Assembly: GCF_900112525.1 (NCBI RefSeq)
Contig: NZ_FOMD01000004.1
Span: 1-64,000, forward strand
DNA: 64,000 nucleotides
Source: Klenkia taihuensis
GTDB lineage: Bacteria > Actinomycetota > Actinomycetes > Mycobacteriales > Geodermatophilaceae
Direction: 5' to 3'
Below, piece after piece: positions 19,487 to 28,571 of this stretch. The first letter of the stretch is position 1; each line of letters opens with the position of its first letter. Under the pieces are notes generated by a model that was not told where the DNA came from, made no database searches, and saw only the letters and a program-made list of their open reading frames with translations. The position numbers and the translations under genes were made by a program.

Positions 19487-20014
19487 GTGATGCACCCGCG
19501 CCCCGGCCGCCGCCCTGCCCCCGGACCCCACCCGGACCCCGTCGGCCCCGGCCAGGAGTCCGTCTGGGCCTACCCCCGCCCCCCGTCGGCCGAGGTGACG
19601 CCCCGCCGCGTCCAGGTCGTGCTGGGCGGGGTGGAGATCGCCAGCACGGACCGGGCGGCGCGGGTCTGCGAGACCAGCCACCCGCCGGTGTACTACGTCC
19701 CCCGCGAGGACGTCGCCGACGGCGTGCTCCAGCGCGGCGAGGGCGCGAGCTGGTGCGAGTGGAAGGGCGTGGCCACGTACTGGGACGCCGTGGTCGAGGG
19801 CACCCGGTACCCCGCCGTCGGCTGGTCCTACGAGGACCCGACCCCGGGCTACCGGCACCTGCGCGGGGCGGTGGCGTTCTACCCGTCCAAGCTCGACCGG
19901 GCCACGGTCGACGGCGAGGTCGTGCGCGCCCAGGCCGGTGACTTCTACGGCGGCTGGATCACCGACGAGGTGGTCGGCCCGTTCAAGGGCGAGCCCGGCA
20001 CCCGCGGCTGGTAA
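19487..20014 (+). CDS. DUF427 domain-containing protein
   Basis: 175 residues with the DUF427 beta-fold marks GQESVWAYPRPPSAEV, GGVEIASTDRAARVCETSHP, YYVPREDV, GASWCEWKGVATYWDAV and FYPSKLDRATVDGEVV. The family is widespread and uncharacterised. The tandem GTG/ATG (19487 or 19490) leaves the start uncertain by one codon. It ends 30 bases before csoR; its stop lies beside the copper operator. Confidence 0.85.
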   Translation: MMHPRPGRRPAPGPHPDPVGPGQESVWAYPRPPSAEVTPRRVQVVLGGVEIASTDRAARVCETSHPPVYYVPREDVADGVLQRGEGASWCEWKGVATYWDAVVEGTRYPAVGWSYEDPTPGYRHLRGAVAFYPSKLDRATVDGEVVRAQAGDFYGGWITDEVVGPFKGEPGTRGW

Positions 20015-20018
20015 CCCC

Positions 20019-20037
20019 TACCCCCTAGGGGTACCCT
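20019..20037 (+). promoter_or_regulatory. CsoR-type copper operator overlapping the csoR -10 box
   Basis: TACCCC (20019-20024) and GGGGTA (20028-20033) form a perfect inverted repeat around CTA. The -10 box TACCCT (20032-20037) shares its first two bases with the right arm and ends 7 bases before the csoR ATG. CsoR bound here would block the promoter; copper would release it. Confidence 0.75.
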
Positions 20038-20044
20038 CGACCGC

Positions 20045-20338
20045 ATGGCCGGCTACGAGGGCAACAAGGAGCAGGTGCTCGCGCGGCTCAAGCGCGTCGA
20101 GGGCCAGGTGCGGGGCATCTCCCGGATGGTCGAGCAGGACACCTACTGCATCGACGTGCTGACCCAGGTGTCGGCCGCCACCAAGGCGCTGCAGGCCGTG
20201 GCCCTCGGGCTGCTCGACGACCACCTCGGGCACTGCGTCCGCCACGCGGTCGCCAGCAGCGCCGAGGACGACGGCGCGGCCGCCGACGCCAAGATCGCCG
20301 AGGCCTCCGCCGCCATCGCGCGGCTGGTCCGGTCCTGA
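20045..20338 (+). CDS. csoR: Copper-sensing transcriptional repressor CsoR
   Basis: 97-residue all-helical repressor that leaves DNA when it binds Cu(I). The Cys-His-Cys ligand set is intact at Cys35 (DTYCIDVL), His60 and Cys64 (DDHLGHCVRHAV), equivalent to Cys36, His61 and Cys65 of the M. tuberculosis protein. It begins with KEQVLARLKRVEGQVRGIS, typical of the family. First gene of csoR-copZ-copA, with its operator directly before it. Confidence 0.95.
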   Translation: MAGYEGNKEQVLARLKRVEGQVRGISRMVEQDTYCIDVLTQVSAATKALQAVALGLLDDHLGHCVRHAVASSAEDDGAAADAKIAEASAAIARLVRS

Positions 20339-20355
20339 GACGGGAGGAACCCCCC

Positions 20356-20562
20356 ATGAGCACCCTCGACTTCACCGTCACCGGCATGACCTGCCAGCAC
20401 TGCGTCGCCTCGGTCACCGAGGAGGTCTCCGAGGTCCCCGGCGTCTCCGCCGTCGACGTCGACCTGGCCAGCGGCGCGCTGCGGGTCACCGGTGAGGGCG
20501 TCGACGGCGACCAGGTGCGCGCGGCCGTGGCGGAGGCCGGCTACTCCGCCAGCGCGGCATGA
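20356..20562 (+). CDS. copZ: Copper chaperone, heavy-metal-associated domain
   Basis: 68-residue ferredoxin-like metal-binding protein with the Cu(I) motif GMTCQHC near residues 10-16 and an AVAEAGYSA end. It should carry copper to the ATPase encoded next. The ATG has the strong ribosome site GGGAGGA. Its TGA overlaps the copA ATG. Confidence 0.93.
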   Translation: MSTLDFTVTGMTCQHCVASVTEEVSEVPGVSAVDVDLASGALRVTGEGVDGDQVRAAVAEAGYSASAA

Positions 20563-22775
20563 CCACCGCCGCCGGGCCCCGCGAGGAGGTCCGGCTCGAC
20601 ATCACCGGCATGACCTGCGCCAGCTGCGCCCACCGGATCGAGCGCAAGCTCAACAAGGTCGACGGCGTGCAGGCCAGCGTCAACTACGCCACCGAGGCCG
20701 CCACGGTCACCTACGACCCGGCCGCCGTGGACACCGACACCCTCCTGGCCACCGTCTCGGCCGCCGGCTACGCGGCGACGCTGCCCGCGCCCCCGGCCGC
20801 GGACGACGCCCCCACCCCGGACGACGAGCCCACCGAGGACCGCGACCTGCGGCAGCGGCTGGTCGTCTCGGCCGCCCTCGCGCTGCCGGTCCTGCTGCTG
20901 TCGATGGTGCCGCCGCTGCAGTTCGACAACTGGCAGTGGCTCGCGCTCACGCTGGCCAGCCCGGTCGCGGTGTGGGGCGCCTGGCCCTTCCACCGCGCCG
21001 CCGCGGTCAACGCCCGGCACGGCGCCAGCACCATGGACACCCTGGTCTCGATCGGCATCGTCGCGGCCTACCTGTGGTCGCTGTACGCGCTGTTCCTCGG
21101 CGGGGCCGGCGAGCCCGGCATGCGCATGCAGTTCCACCTGCTCGCCGAGCAGGGCGCCGGCAGCAGCGAGGTCTACCTCGAGGTGGCCAGTGCGGTCACC
21201 GTGTTCCTGCTGGCCGGCCGGTACGCCGAGTCCCGCGCCAAGCGCCGCTCCGGCGCCGCGCTGCGCGCGCTGCTGGCCCTGGGGGCCAAGGACGCCGCGG
21301 TGCTGCGCGACGGCGTCGAGGTCCGGGTGCCGGTCGACGCCCTCGCGGTCGGCGACCGGTTCGTCGTCCGGCCGGGGGAGAAGGTGGCCACCGACGGCGT
21401 GGTCGTGTCCGGCTCGTCGGCGGTCGACGTGTCGATGCTGACCGGTGAGTCCGTGCCGGTCGAGGTCGGCCCGGGCGACCGGGTCACCGGCGCCTCCGTC
21501 GTCGCCGGCGGCCGGCTGGTCGTCGAGGCCGACCGGGTGGGTGCGGCGACCACGCTGGCCGCGCTGGGCCGGCTGGTCACCGCCGCGCAGAGCGGCAAGG
21601 CGCCGGTGCAGCGGCTGGCCGACCGGGTGTCGGCGGTCTTCGTGCCCGTCGTCCTGGTGGTCGCCCTGGCCACCCTGCTCACCTGGCTCCTGGTCACCGG
21701 CGACGTCTCCGCCGCGTTCACCTCCGCGGTGGCCGTGCTGGTCATCGCCTGCCCCTGCGCGCTGGGCCTGGCCACCCCCACCGCCCTGCTGGTGGGCACC
21801 GGCCGCGGCGCGCAGCTGGGCATCGTCATCAAGGGCCCCGAGGTGCTGGAGTCCACCCGCACCGTCGACACCGTCGTGCTGGACAAGACCGGCACCGTCA
21901 CCACCGGCGAGATGGCCCTGGTCGAGCAGGTCGGCGACGCCGGTGCGCTGCGGCTGGCCGCCGCGGTCGAGGCGGCGTCCGAGCACCCGGTCGCCCGGGC
22001 CGTCGTGGCCGGGGTCCCCGGCCCGCTGCCCGAGGTCGAGGGCTTCGCCAACCGGCCCGGGCTCGGCGTCACCGGCACCGTCGAGGGCCACCGCGTGCAG
22101 GTCGGCCGGGACGTCGAGGGCGACGTGCCCACCGAGCTCGCCGACGCCGCGTCGCGCGCGGCCGACGCGGGGCGGACCGCCGTCCTGGTGTCGGTGGACG
22201 GCGAGGTGCGCGGCCTGCTGGTCGTCGCCGACACCGTGCGGCCCACCAGCCGGGCCGCCGTCCGGGCGCTGCGCGACCTGGGGCTGTCCCCGGTGCTGCT
22301 CACCGGCGACGGCCCCGGCGCCGCGGCGGCCGTCGCCCGCGAGGTCGGGCTGGACCCGGCCACCGAGGTGGTCGCCGGCGTGCTGCCCGAGGGCAAGGTC
22401 GACGTCGTGCGCGACCTGCAGGGGCGCGGCCGGGTGGTGGCGATGGTCGGCGACGGCGTGAACGACGCCGCGGCGCTGGCCCAGGCCGACCTCGGGCTGG
22501 CGATGGGCACCGGGACCGACGTCGCGATCGAGGCCGGCGACATCACCCTGGTCCGCGCCGACCTGGCCGCCGCGGCCGACGCGGTGCGGCTGTCCCGCCG
22601 CACGCTGGCCACGATCAAGGTCAACCTGGTGTGGGCGTTCGCCTACAACGTGGCGCTGGTCCCGCTGGCCGCGCTGGGCTTCCTCAACCCGGTGCTGGCC
22701 GGGCTGGCGATGGCCGCGTCGTCGGTGCTGGTGGTGACCAACAGCCTGCGGCTGCGCCGCTTCGCCGCCGGCTGA
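20559..22775 (+). CDS. copA: Copper-exporting P1B-type ATPase
   Basis: Pumps Cu(I) out of the cytoplasm using ATP. The 738-residue protein has one N-terminal metal-binding domain ([18 protein letters not shown]), the actuator TGES loop ([10 protein letters not shown]), the transmembrane CPC metal site ([13 protein letters not shown]), the phosphorylated aspartate ([12 protein letters not shown]), the SEHP motif ([12 protein letters not shown]) and the hinge [16 protein letters not shown]. It is translationally coupled to copZ and followed by a terminator shared with a convergent tetR. Confidence 0.95.
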   Translation: MTTAAGPREEVRLDITGMTCASCAHRIERKLNKVDGVQASVNYATEAATVTYDPAAVDTDTLLATVSAAGYAATLPAPPAADDAPTPDDEPTEDRDLRQRLVVSAALALPVLLLSMVPPLQFDNWQWLALTLASPVAVWGAWPFHRAAAVNARHGASTMDTLVSIGIVAAYLWSLYALFLGGAGEPGMRMQFHLLAEQGAGSSEVYLEVASAVTVFLLAGRYAESRAKRRSGAALRALLALGAKDAAVLRDGVEVRVPVDALAVGDRFVVRPGEKVATDGVVVSGSSAVDVSMLTGESVPVEVGPGDRVTGASVVAGGRLVVEADRVGAATTLAALGRLVTAAQSGKAPVQRLADRVSAVFVPVVLVVALATLLTWLLVTGDVSAAFTSAVAVLVIACPCALGLATPTALLVGTGRGAQLGIVIKGPEVLESTRTVDTVVLDKTGTVTTGEMALVEQVGDAGALRLAAAVEAASEHPVARAVVAGVPGPLPEVEGFANRPGLGVTGTVEGHRVQVGRDVEGDVPTELADAASRAADAGRTAVLVSVDGEVRGLLVVADTVRPTSRAAVRALRDLGLSPVLLTGDGPGAAAAVAREVGLDPATEVVAGVLPEGKVDVVRDLQGRGRVVAMVGDGVNDAAALAQADLGLAMGTGTDVAIEAGDITLVRADLAAAADAVRLSRRTLATIKVNLVWAFAYNVALVPLAALGFLNPVLAGLAMAASSVLVVTNSLRLRRFAAG

Positions 22776-22787
22776 CCCCGCGCACGG

Positions 22788-22825
22788 CAACGGCCCGCCC
22801 TCCGGGGGGAGAGGACGGGCCGTTG
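22788..22825. terminator. Bidirectional terminator between copA and tetR
   Basis: CAACGGCCCG and CGGGCCGTTG form a perfect 10-bp stem with a C/G-rich inner region, located between the two convergent stops. Confidence 0.75.
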
Positions 22826-22841
22826 GTCTCGGTGCCGCCGG

Positions 22842-23462
22842 TCAGGCGGGGGTGGCCGCCCGGGCCAGCGGGAGGACGACGGTCTCGAGCACGTCGTCGA
22901 CGTAGGCGTCGTCCAGCGGCTCGCGGGTGATCAGCCAGCGCTGCACCAGCAGCGCGGACGCGGCCTGGGCGACCGCGGTGCGGCCGGTGCCCTCGGTGAC
23001 CTCGCCGCGGGCCTCGGCCCGCTGCCACACCGTGGCCAGCGCGCTGCGCCAGCGGGTCAGCGGGCCGGTGCGGAAGGCCTCGGCCAGCTCGGGCTGGTGC
23101 GGCAGGGTGGACAGCAGGGACAGCGTCGCCGACCCGGTCGGGCCGTTGATCCGGTCGACCAGTGACCGCAGCAGCGCGCGCAGGTCACCGGCGAGGTCCC
23201 CGGTGTCGGGCACCTCGGCCTCGGCGTCCTGCATGCCGGTGATCGTGTCGACGACCAGGTCGGACTTGGTCCGCCAGCGGCGGTAGATGGTCGCCTTGCC
23301 GACGCCGGCCTCGGCGGCGACCGCGTCCATGGTCAGGGCGTTGTAGCCCACCTCGCCCAGCAGCCGCAGGATCGCGGCGCGGATGGCGCAGTCCCGGGAG
23401 GGGTCGCGCGGACGGCCACCGCGGTTGGGCAGGGCGGTCTCCTGGAGGGTGGGGGCTGACAT
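22842..23462 (-). CDS. TetR/AcrR family transcriptional regulator
   Basis: 206 residues. The N-terminal helix-turn-helix is DCAIRAAILRLLGEVGYNAL, TMDAVAAEAGVGKATIYRRW; the C-terminal half resembles the TetR_C_16/33-type ligand domain. Start ATG 23462 lies 8 bases after a TAAAGT box. Neighbours (copper operon, EAL gene) give no clear target; the divergent EAL gene or autoregulation is most likely. The ligand is unknown. Confidence 0.88.
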   Translation of the reverse strand: MSAPTLQETALPNRGGRPRDPSRDCAIRAAILRLLGEVGYNALTMDAVAAEAGVGKATIYRRWRTKSDLVVDTITGMQDAEAEVPDTGDLAGDLRALLRSLVDRINGPTGSATLSLLSTLPHQPELAEAFRTGPLTRWRSALATVWQRAEARGEVTEGTGRTAVAQAASALLVQRWLITREPLDDAYVDDVLETVVLPLARAATPA

Positions 23463-23470
23463 GTTCCGAG

Positions 23471-23476
23471 ACTTTA
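23471..23476 (-). promoter_or_regulatory. -10 box (TAAAGT) for the tetR at 22842-23462
   Basis: Ends 8 bases before the ATG on the minus strand, consistent with a leaderless transcript. Confidence 0.45.
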
Positions 23477-23500
23477 GACCGTTCAGTGATGTAGTTGCTC

Positions 23501-23514
23501 CACACCTGGGTGTG
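23501..23514. promoter_or_regulatory. 14-bp palindrome between tetR and the EAL gene
   Basis: CACACC-TG-GGTGTG, perfect 6-base arms, in the 134-base divergent gap. A candidate operator for the TetR protein; no second copy was noticed. Confidence 0.4.
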
Positions 23515-23596
23515 CACAACATGTGAGTTCCGGTACGTCGGGGGCCGATCGACCCCGTCCCCGCGCGCCTGGGACCGCTGGGCGCCGTCCTGGGCG

Positions 23597-24688
23597 ATGC
23601 TCCCGGGCGTGGCCGGGGCGCGTCGGGAGGAGCAGCCGCGCTTCCCGCTGCCCGGCCGGGTGGGCCGCCTGCTGCTGGCCAGCCCGGTGCCGCACGTGCT
23701 GCCCCTCGTCGTCCGTGCGGCCACCGAGCTGGGCCTGAACGCCGAGACCGCGCCCGGGCTGGTCGACGTCGTCGACGACAGCAGCCCGCTGGACGCCACC
23801 CGCTTCGACCGGCTGCTCGCCCGGCTGGCCCGGGAGCTGACCACCGCCGAGGCCGACGTGGTCCGGGTGGCCTGCGACCCCGGGGACGACGACGGCGTCG
23901 CGGTCGCCGCGCAGCTGATGACCGCCCCGACGCTGTCGGTGGAGCTGGCCCGCCGCGGCATCACCGTCGAGGTCGGGCTGCTGGCCGAGGCCGAGCTGTA
24001 CCCGGTCTACCAGCCGGTCGTGGACCTCGCCGACGGCCGGACCACCGGCTACGAGGCGCTGCTGCGCGGGCGGGTCGACGGCCGGGAGGTGGGCGGCGGC
24101 GACCTGTTCTTCCTCGCCGCGGCGGCCGGCTGGGGCGACCGGCTGGACCGCTGGGCCCGCGAGGCCGCCGTCACCGGTGCCGGGGCGTGGCTGGGCGGTG
24201 CCGACCTGTTCGTCAACTCGAGCCCGGAGGCCGTCGTCCGCCCCGAGGTGTGCCTGTCCGGGACGGCGGAGGCCGTGCGCGAGGCGGGCATCACCCCCGG
24301 TCAGCTGGTCTTCGAGGTCGTCGAGGCGCACGCCACCCGCGACCGCGGCCACCTGCTCGCCGTGCTGGAGCACCACCGCGCGCAGGGCTGGCGGGTGGCG
24401 CTGGACGACGTCGGCGTGGGCTGGTCCAGCCTCGCGCTGGTGTCGGCGCTGCGGCCGGACGTGGTCAAGCTGGACAAGGCGCTGGTCGCCCGGCTGGACA
24501 CCGCGGCCGCCCGGGCCGTGGTGGGCGGCCTGGTGGAGGTCGCGCACTCCCTGGGCGCGGTCGTCGTCGCCGAGGGCGTGGAGACCCAGGCCCGCGCCGA
24601 CCAGGCCCGTCAGCTGGGTGTCGACCTCGGCCAGGGCTGGCTCTTCGGCCGCCCGGCCCGCGTCGCCGACGAGTTGCTGGCCGGTTAG
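23597..24688 (+). CDS. EAL-domain cyclic-di-GMP phosphodiesterase
   Basis: About 363 residues. An N-terminal region of roughly 130 residues has no family I recognise; the rest is an EAL domain starting at AELYPVYQPVVDLADG. Catalytic residues look complete: Glu in GYEALLRGR, Asn in LFVNSS, Glu in VFEVVEAH, Asp pair in ALDDVGVGW, Lys in VVKLDKALV and Glu in VAEGVET. It should linearise c-di-GMP to pGpG. No GGDEF domain is attached. The start is uncertain: the frame is open back to about 23495 and includes a CTTC pair; ATG 23597 is the first ATG before the conserved-looking part. Confidence 0.85.
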   Translation: MLPGVAGARREEQPRFPLPGRVGRLLLASPVPHVLPLVVRAATELGLNAETAPGLVDVVDDSSPLDATRFDRLLARLARELTTAEADVVRVACDPGDDDGVAVAAQLMTAPTLSVELARRGITVEVGLLAEAELYPVYQPVVDLADGRTTGYEALLRGRVDGREVGGGDLFFLAAAAGWGDRLDRWAREAAVTGAGAWLGGADLFVNSSPEAVVRPEVCLSGTAEAVREAGITPGQLVFEVVEAHATRDRGHLLAVLEHHRAQGWRVALDDVGVGWSSLALVSALRPDVVKLDKALVARLDTAAARAVVGGLVEVAHSLGAVVVAEGVETQARADQARQLGVDLGQGWLFGRPARVADELLAG

Positions 24689-25269
24689 CCCGCCTGGTTC
24701 CAGCCGGACAGCACCGCGCGGTCGTGCTCGTGGCCCAGCGCGCCGAAGGACCCCGCGTGCAGCGCGAACAGCGCCCCCGCCGCCGGCTCGAGGCCCAGCC
24801 AGCGGGCGGTGAGGATGCGCAGCACGTGCCCGTGGGCGACCAGCGCGACGTCGCCGTCGGCCAGCCGGGGGCGGACCCGGTCCAGCACCCGGTCGCAGCG
24901 GGTGGCGACCTGCGCCAGCGTCTCGCCCGGGGTGTCCCCGGGCTCGGTGCCGTCGGTCCACAGCGACCAGGTGCGGCCGAGCTCCGCGGAGATGTCGGGG
25001 GTGGTGCGGCCCTCCCACCGGCCGTAGTCGACCTCGACCAGGTCCTCGTCGACGGTGTCGGTGGACAGCCCGGCCAGCTCGGCGGTGCGCCGGGCCCGCT
25101 CCCGGGGGCTCACCCGCACCTCGACGAAGGACCGGCCGGCCAGCGGCCCGCGCAGGGCCCGCGCCTGCTGCTCGCCCTCGGGGAGCAGCGGCAGGTCGGT
25201 GACCCCGGTGTGCTGCCCGGACAGGCTCCACTCCGTCTGGCCGTGCCGGACGACGACGATCTCACCCAC
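24685..25269 (-). CDS. Histidine phosphatase (phosphoglycerate-mutase-like) family protein
   Basis: 194 residues with the phosphohistidine motif IVVVRHGQTEWSLSGQHTG, the second histidine in ALVAHGHVLRILTARWLG and Glu in YGRWEGRTTPD. This fits small acid phosphatases or GpgP-like enzymes rather than glycolytic mutase; the substrate is unknown. An AGGAGG ribosome site lies inside the end of the upstream MFS gene, 9 bases before GTG 25269 (GTG 25275 is only 3 bases away), so translation is coupled. The gene is convergent with the EAL gene, overlapping by four bases. Confidence 0.87.
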   Translation of the reverse strand: MGEIVVVRHGQTEWSLSGQHTGVTDLPLLPEGEQQARALRGPLAGRSFVEVRVSPRERARRTAELAGLSTDTVDEDLVEVDYGRWEGRTTPDISAELGRTWSLWTDGTEPGDTPGETLAQVATRCDRVLDRVRPRLADGDVALVAHGHVLRILTARWLGLEPAAGALFALHAGSFGALGHEHDRAVLSGWNQAG

Positions 25270-26470
25270 GTGCACGCTCCTCCTGCTGCCGGCCCCCGGC
25301 GGAGAGCCCACCGGCCACGGCCATGACCACGATCGCACCCAGCACGAGCAGCATCGGCACCGTCCAGCCGCCCGTGAGGTCGTGCACCGAGCCGACGACC
25401 AGCGGGCCAGTGGCCGCCACCGCGTACCCGCCGCCCTGCACCATCGCCGAGGTCCGGCGGTTCTCCACCAGGTCCCGCGAGCGGGCCACGATCGCGATGA
25501 ACACGACGGTGATGCCCCCGCCCTGCGCGACGCCGGCGACGGAGCACCACACCGGCCACAGGCCGGGGGCGGTCAGCAGCCCGACCGGCAGGAACGCCCA
25601 GGCGGCCGTGACGGCCAGCAGCACCGCGGCGGGCCGGCGCCACCACCGCACCAGCGCCGGGACGGCGAAGGCGCCGGCCACGGCGAAGACCTGGAACAGC
25701 GCGCTGCTCACCCCGGCGGTGCTGCGGGACAGGCCCTGCTCGTCGGCCAGCAGGGTCGGCAACCACGCGGTCACCCCGTAGTAGCTGAACGCCTGCGCGG
25801 CGAAGGCGACCGTGAGCCCCCACACCGCCGGCTGCCGCCACACCGGCCGCACCGGACCGGCCGGCGGGGGAGGGCCCGCGGAGCCGTCGGCCCGGGCGGC
25901 CTGCCGGCGCAGCCCCGCCGTCCAGACCAGGCACGCCAGCCCGACCAGCAGCCCCCAGGCGGCCAGCGCCCACCGCCAGCCCACGACGTCGGCGACCGGC
26001 GCGGTGAGCGTGGTGGTCAGCGTCGCGCCGACGTTCAGCGCCGCGGTGTAGGCCGCCGTCACCACGTTCGTCGCGCCGGGGAAGTCCCGGCCGATGACCA
26101 CGGGCACGACGACGTTGCCCACCGTGATCGCCAGGCCGAGCACCACGGTGCCGGCCAGCGCGGTGCGCGCGTCGCCGACCGACCGCAGGACGGTGCCGGC
26201 CAGCACGCCGAGCATGGCCAGCAGCACCGCGCGGTGGGTGCCCGCCCGGGCGATCACCCACGACGCGACCGGCGCGGCCAGGCCGAACAGCAGCACCGGG
26301 ATGGAGGTCAGCAGGCCCACGGTGCCGGCGCCCACCGCCAGGTCGCTGCGCAGCTCCCCGGCCACCGGTGCCACCGCCACCAGGGGGCCGCGCAGGTTCA
26401 GCGCCACCAGCAGCACCCCGGCCAGCAGCAGGCCCGGCACCGCCGTGCGTGCGCGCACCCCCGTCGTCAT
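25262..26470 (-). CDS. MFS transporter, CynX/NimT family
   Basis: 402 residues with twelve predicted membrane segments, starting [20 protein letters not shown] followed by [20 protein letters not shown], the conserved opening of the cyanate/nitroimidazole (CynX/NimT) MFS family. [16 protein letters not shown] in the second half is also typical. Substrate cannot be inferred. Start ATG 26470; divergent from an aldo/keto reductase. The end overlaps the phosphatase gene. Confidence 0.87.
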   Translation of the reverse strand: MTTGVRARTAVPGLLLAGVLLVALNLRGPLVAVAPVAGELRSDLAVGAGTVGLLTSIPVLLFGLAAPVASWVIARAGTHRAVLLAMLGVLAGTVLRSVGDARTALAGTVVLGLAITVGNVVVPVVIGRDFPGATNVVTAAYTAALNVGATLTTTLTAPVADVVGWRWALAAWGLLVGLACLVWTAGLRRQAARADGSAGPPPPAGPVRPVWRQPAVWGLTVAFAAQAFSYYGVTAWLPTLLADEQGLSRSTAGVSSALFQVFAVAGAFAVPALVRWWRRPAAVLLAVTAAWAFLPVGLLTAPGLWPVWCSVAGVAQGGGITVVFIAIVARSRDLVENRRTSAMVQGGGYAVAATGPLVVGSVHDLTGGWTVPMLLVLGAIVVMAVAGGLSAGGRQQEERARG

Positions 26471-26531
26471 CGCGGGCCAGCTTCCTCCCCGGCCCGGGAA
26501 CACCGCGCACCGGGAGGCTGCTGCACCCGGC

Positions 26532-27389
26532 ATGACCTCCTCCACCACCCACCCCGACACGTTCGCCCTCGGCGGGGACCTCACCGTCCACCGCCTCGGC
26601 TACGGCGCCATGCAGATCACCGGCGACGGCGTCTGGGGTCCGCCGGCCGACCGCGAGGGCGCGCTGGCCGTGCTGCGCGCCGCGGTCGAGCAGGGCGTGG
26701 ACTTCATCGACACCGCCGACTCCTACGGCCCGCAGGTCTCCGAGCAGCTCATCCACGACGCGCTGCACCCCTACGCCGACGGCCTGGTCGTCGCCACCAA
26801 GGCCGGGCTGACGCGCACCGGCCCCGGCGTCTGGCCCCCGGTGGGCCGGCCGGAGTACCTGAAGCAGCAGGTCGAGCTCTCCCTCCGCAACCTCGGCGTG
26901 GAGCGCATCGACCTCATCCAGCTGCACCGCATCGACCCGCAGGTGCCCCTCGCGGACTCCCTCGGCGCCTTCGTCGAGCTCAAGGAGCAGGGCAAGGTCC
27001 GGCACATCGGCGTCAGCGAGGTCTCCCTCGACGAGCTGCGCCAGGCGCAGCAGATCACCGAGATCGCCAGCGTGCAGAACCTCTACAACCTGACCAACCG
27101 GCAGTCCCAGGACGTGCTCGACCACGCCACCGCCGAGGGCATCGCGTTCATCCCCTGGTTCCCGATCGCCACCGGCGACCTGGCCAGGCCCGACAGCCCG
27201 GTGGCCGACATCGCCCGCGAGCTGGACGCCACCCCGTCGCAGGTGGCGCTGGCCTGGCTGCTGCAGACCTCGCCGGTCGTGCTGCCCATCCCCGGCACCA
27301 AGAGCGTCGACCACCTCACCGAGAACCTGGGGGCGGCGTCGCTGACCCTCTCGGCCGAGGACGTCGCGCGCCTGGACGCCCTGGCCTGA
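26532..27389 (+). CDS. Aldo/keto reductase
   Basis: 285-residue TIM-barrel NADPH oxidoreductase. The catalytic tetrad is visible as Asp and Tyr in [11 protein letters not shown], Lys in [10 protein letters not shown] and His in [10 protein letters not shown]; the cofactor region is [20 protein letters not shown]. The pattern resembles the YdbC/oxidoreductase subfamily. Start ATG 26532. The substrate is unknown; no pathway partner adjoins it. Confidence 0.9.
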   Translation: MTSSTTHPDTFALGGDLTVHRLGYGAMQITGDGVWGPPADREGALAVLRAAVEQGVDFIDTADSYGPQVSEQLIHDALHPYADGLVVATKAGLTRTGPGVWPPVGRPEYLKQQVELSLRNLGVERIDLIQLHRIDPQVPLADSLGAFVELKEQGKVRHIGVSEVSLDELRQAQQITEIASVQNLYNLTNRQSQDVLDHATAEGIAFIPWFPIATGDLARPDSPVADIARELDATPSQVALAWLLQTSPVVLPIPGTKSVDHLTENLGAASLTLSAEDVARLDALA

Positions 27390-27416
27390 CCTGCGCGGCC
27401 TGGTAGACCTGCGGGC

Positions 27417-28571
27417 ATGGACGCCGACGTCTTCGCCCAGGTCCGCACCGCCGTCCGCGAGCTCGTCCGGGAACGGGTCGTGCCCCTCGAGGAGCGCATC
27501 GAGGAGACCGACGCCGTCCCGGACGAGCTGCGGGCCGCCGCCGCCGAGATGGGCCTGTTCGGCTACGCCCTGCCCGAGGAGTTCGGCGGCCTCGGCGTCA
27601 CGATGGCCGAGGACGTGCAGCTGGCCTTCGAGTTCGGCTACACCTCGCCGGCCTTCCGGTCGCTGTTCGGCACCAACAACGGCATCGCCGGCCAGGTCAT
27701 CGCCCGCTTCGGCAGCGACGAGCAGAAGAAGGCGTGGCTGCCCGGGCTGGCCGAGGGCGAGCTGATCGGCTCCTTCGCCCTCACCGAGGCCGAGGCCGGC
27801 TCCGACCCCGCCGGGCTGCGCACCAGCGCCCGACGCGACGGCGAGGACTGGGTGATCAACGGCGCCAAGCGGTACATCACCAACGCGCCCATCGCCGACC
27901 TGTTCGTCGTGTTCGCCCGCTCCGAGCCCGAGCAGACCGGCGGGCGCGGCATCTCCACCTTCCTGGTCCCGGCGAGCACGCCTGGGGTGACGGTCGGCCC
28001 GCACGACCGCAAGACCGGCCAGTCGGGGGCCTGGACCGCCGAGGTGTTCCTGGACGACGTCCGGGTGCCGGCCGACGCGCTGGTCGGCGAGCAGGGCCGG
28101 GGCTACAGCAAGGCGCTGACCGTGCTGTCCCGCGGCCGGCTGCACGTCGCGGCGCTGTGCGTGGGCATGGCGCAGCGGGTGCTGGACGAGTCGGTCGCGT
28201 ACGCGGCCACCGCCAAGCAGGGCGGGGCGCCGATCGGGCGGTTCCAGCTGGTGCAGGCGCTGATCGCCGACATGCACACCGAGCTGCTGGCCGGCCGGGC
28301 GATGGTCACCGACGTCGCCGCCCGCTACGACTCCGGCGAGGACACCTCTGTCGGGCCGTCGGCGGCCAAGCTCTTCTGCTCGGAGATGGTCGGCCGGGCC
28401 ACCGACCGCGCGGTGCAGGTGCACGGCGGGCTGGGCTACCTGCGCACCACCCCGGTCGAGCGGTTCTACCGCGACGCCCGGCTCTACCGGCTCTACGAGG
28501 GCACCAGCGAGGTGCAGCGGGTCATCGTGGGCTCGGGCCTGCTGCGGGCCGCGGGCATGGCGCGTGGCTGA
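27417..28571 (+). CDS. Acyl-CoA dehydrogenase
   Basis: 384-residue flavoprotein that introduces a double bond into an acyl-CoA. Visible marks: MGLFGYALPEEFGGLGVTM, the signature FALTEAEAGSDPAGLRTSA, WVINGAKRYITNAPIADLF, the GQSGAWTAEVFLDDVRVPA strand and the C-terminal YRLYEGTSEVQRVIV with the catalytic Glu. Chain-length preference is not evident. An imperfect -10 (TAGACC) lies 7 bases before the ATG. The end overlaps the thioesterase gene by eight bases, suggesting shared acyl-CoA metabolism. Confidence 0.92.
   Translation: MDADVFAQVRTAVRELVRERVVPLEERIEETDAVPDELRAAAAEMGLFGYALPEEFGGLGVTMAEDVQLAFEFGYTSPAFRSLFGTNNGIAGQVIARFGSDEQKKAWLPGLAEGELIGSFALTEAEAGSDPAGLRTSARRDGEDWVINGAKRYITNAPIADLFVVFARSEPEQTGGRGISTFLVPASTPGVTVGPHDRKTGQSGAWTAEVFLDDVRVPADALVGEQGRGYSKALTVLSRGRLHVAALCVGMAQRVLDESVAYAATAKQGGAPIGRFQLVQALIADMHTELLAGRAMVTDVAARYDSGEDTSVGPSAAKLFCSEMVGRATDRAVQVHGGLGYLRTTPVERFYRDARLYRLYEGTSEVQRVIVGSGLLRAAGMARG

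Noticed and set aside
23495-23596. N-terminal zinc ribbon on the EAL protein.
   Set aside because: Only one Cys pair is present where a ribbon needs two, so the upstream frame is not accepted as coding.
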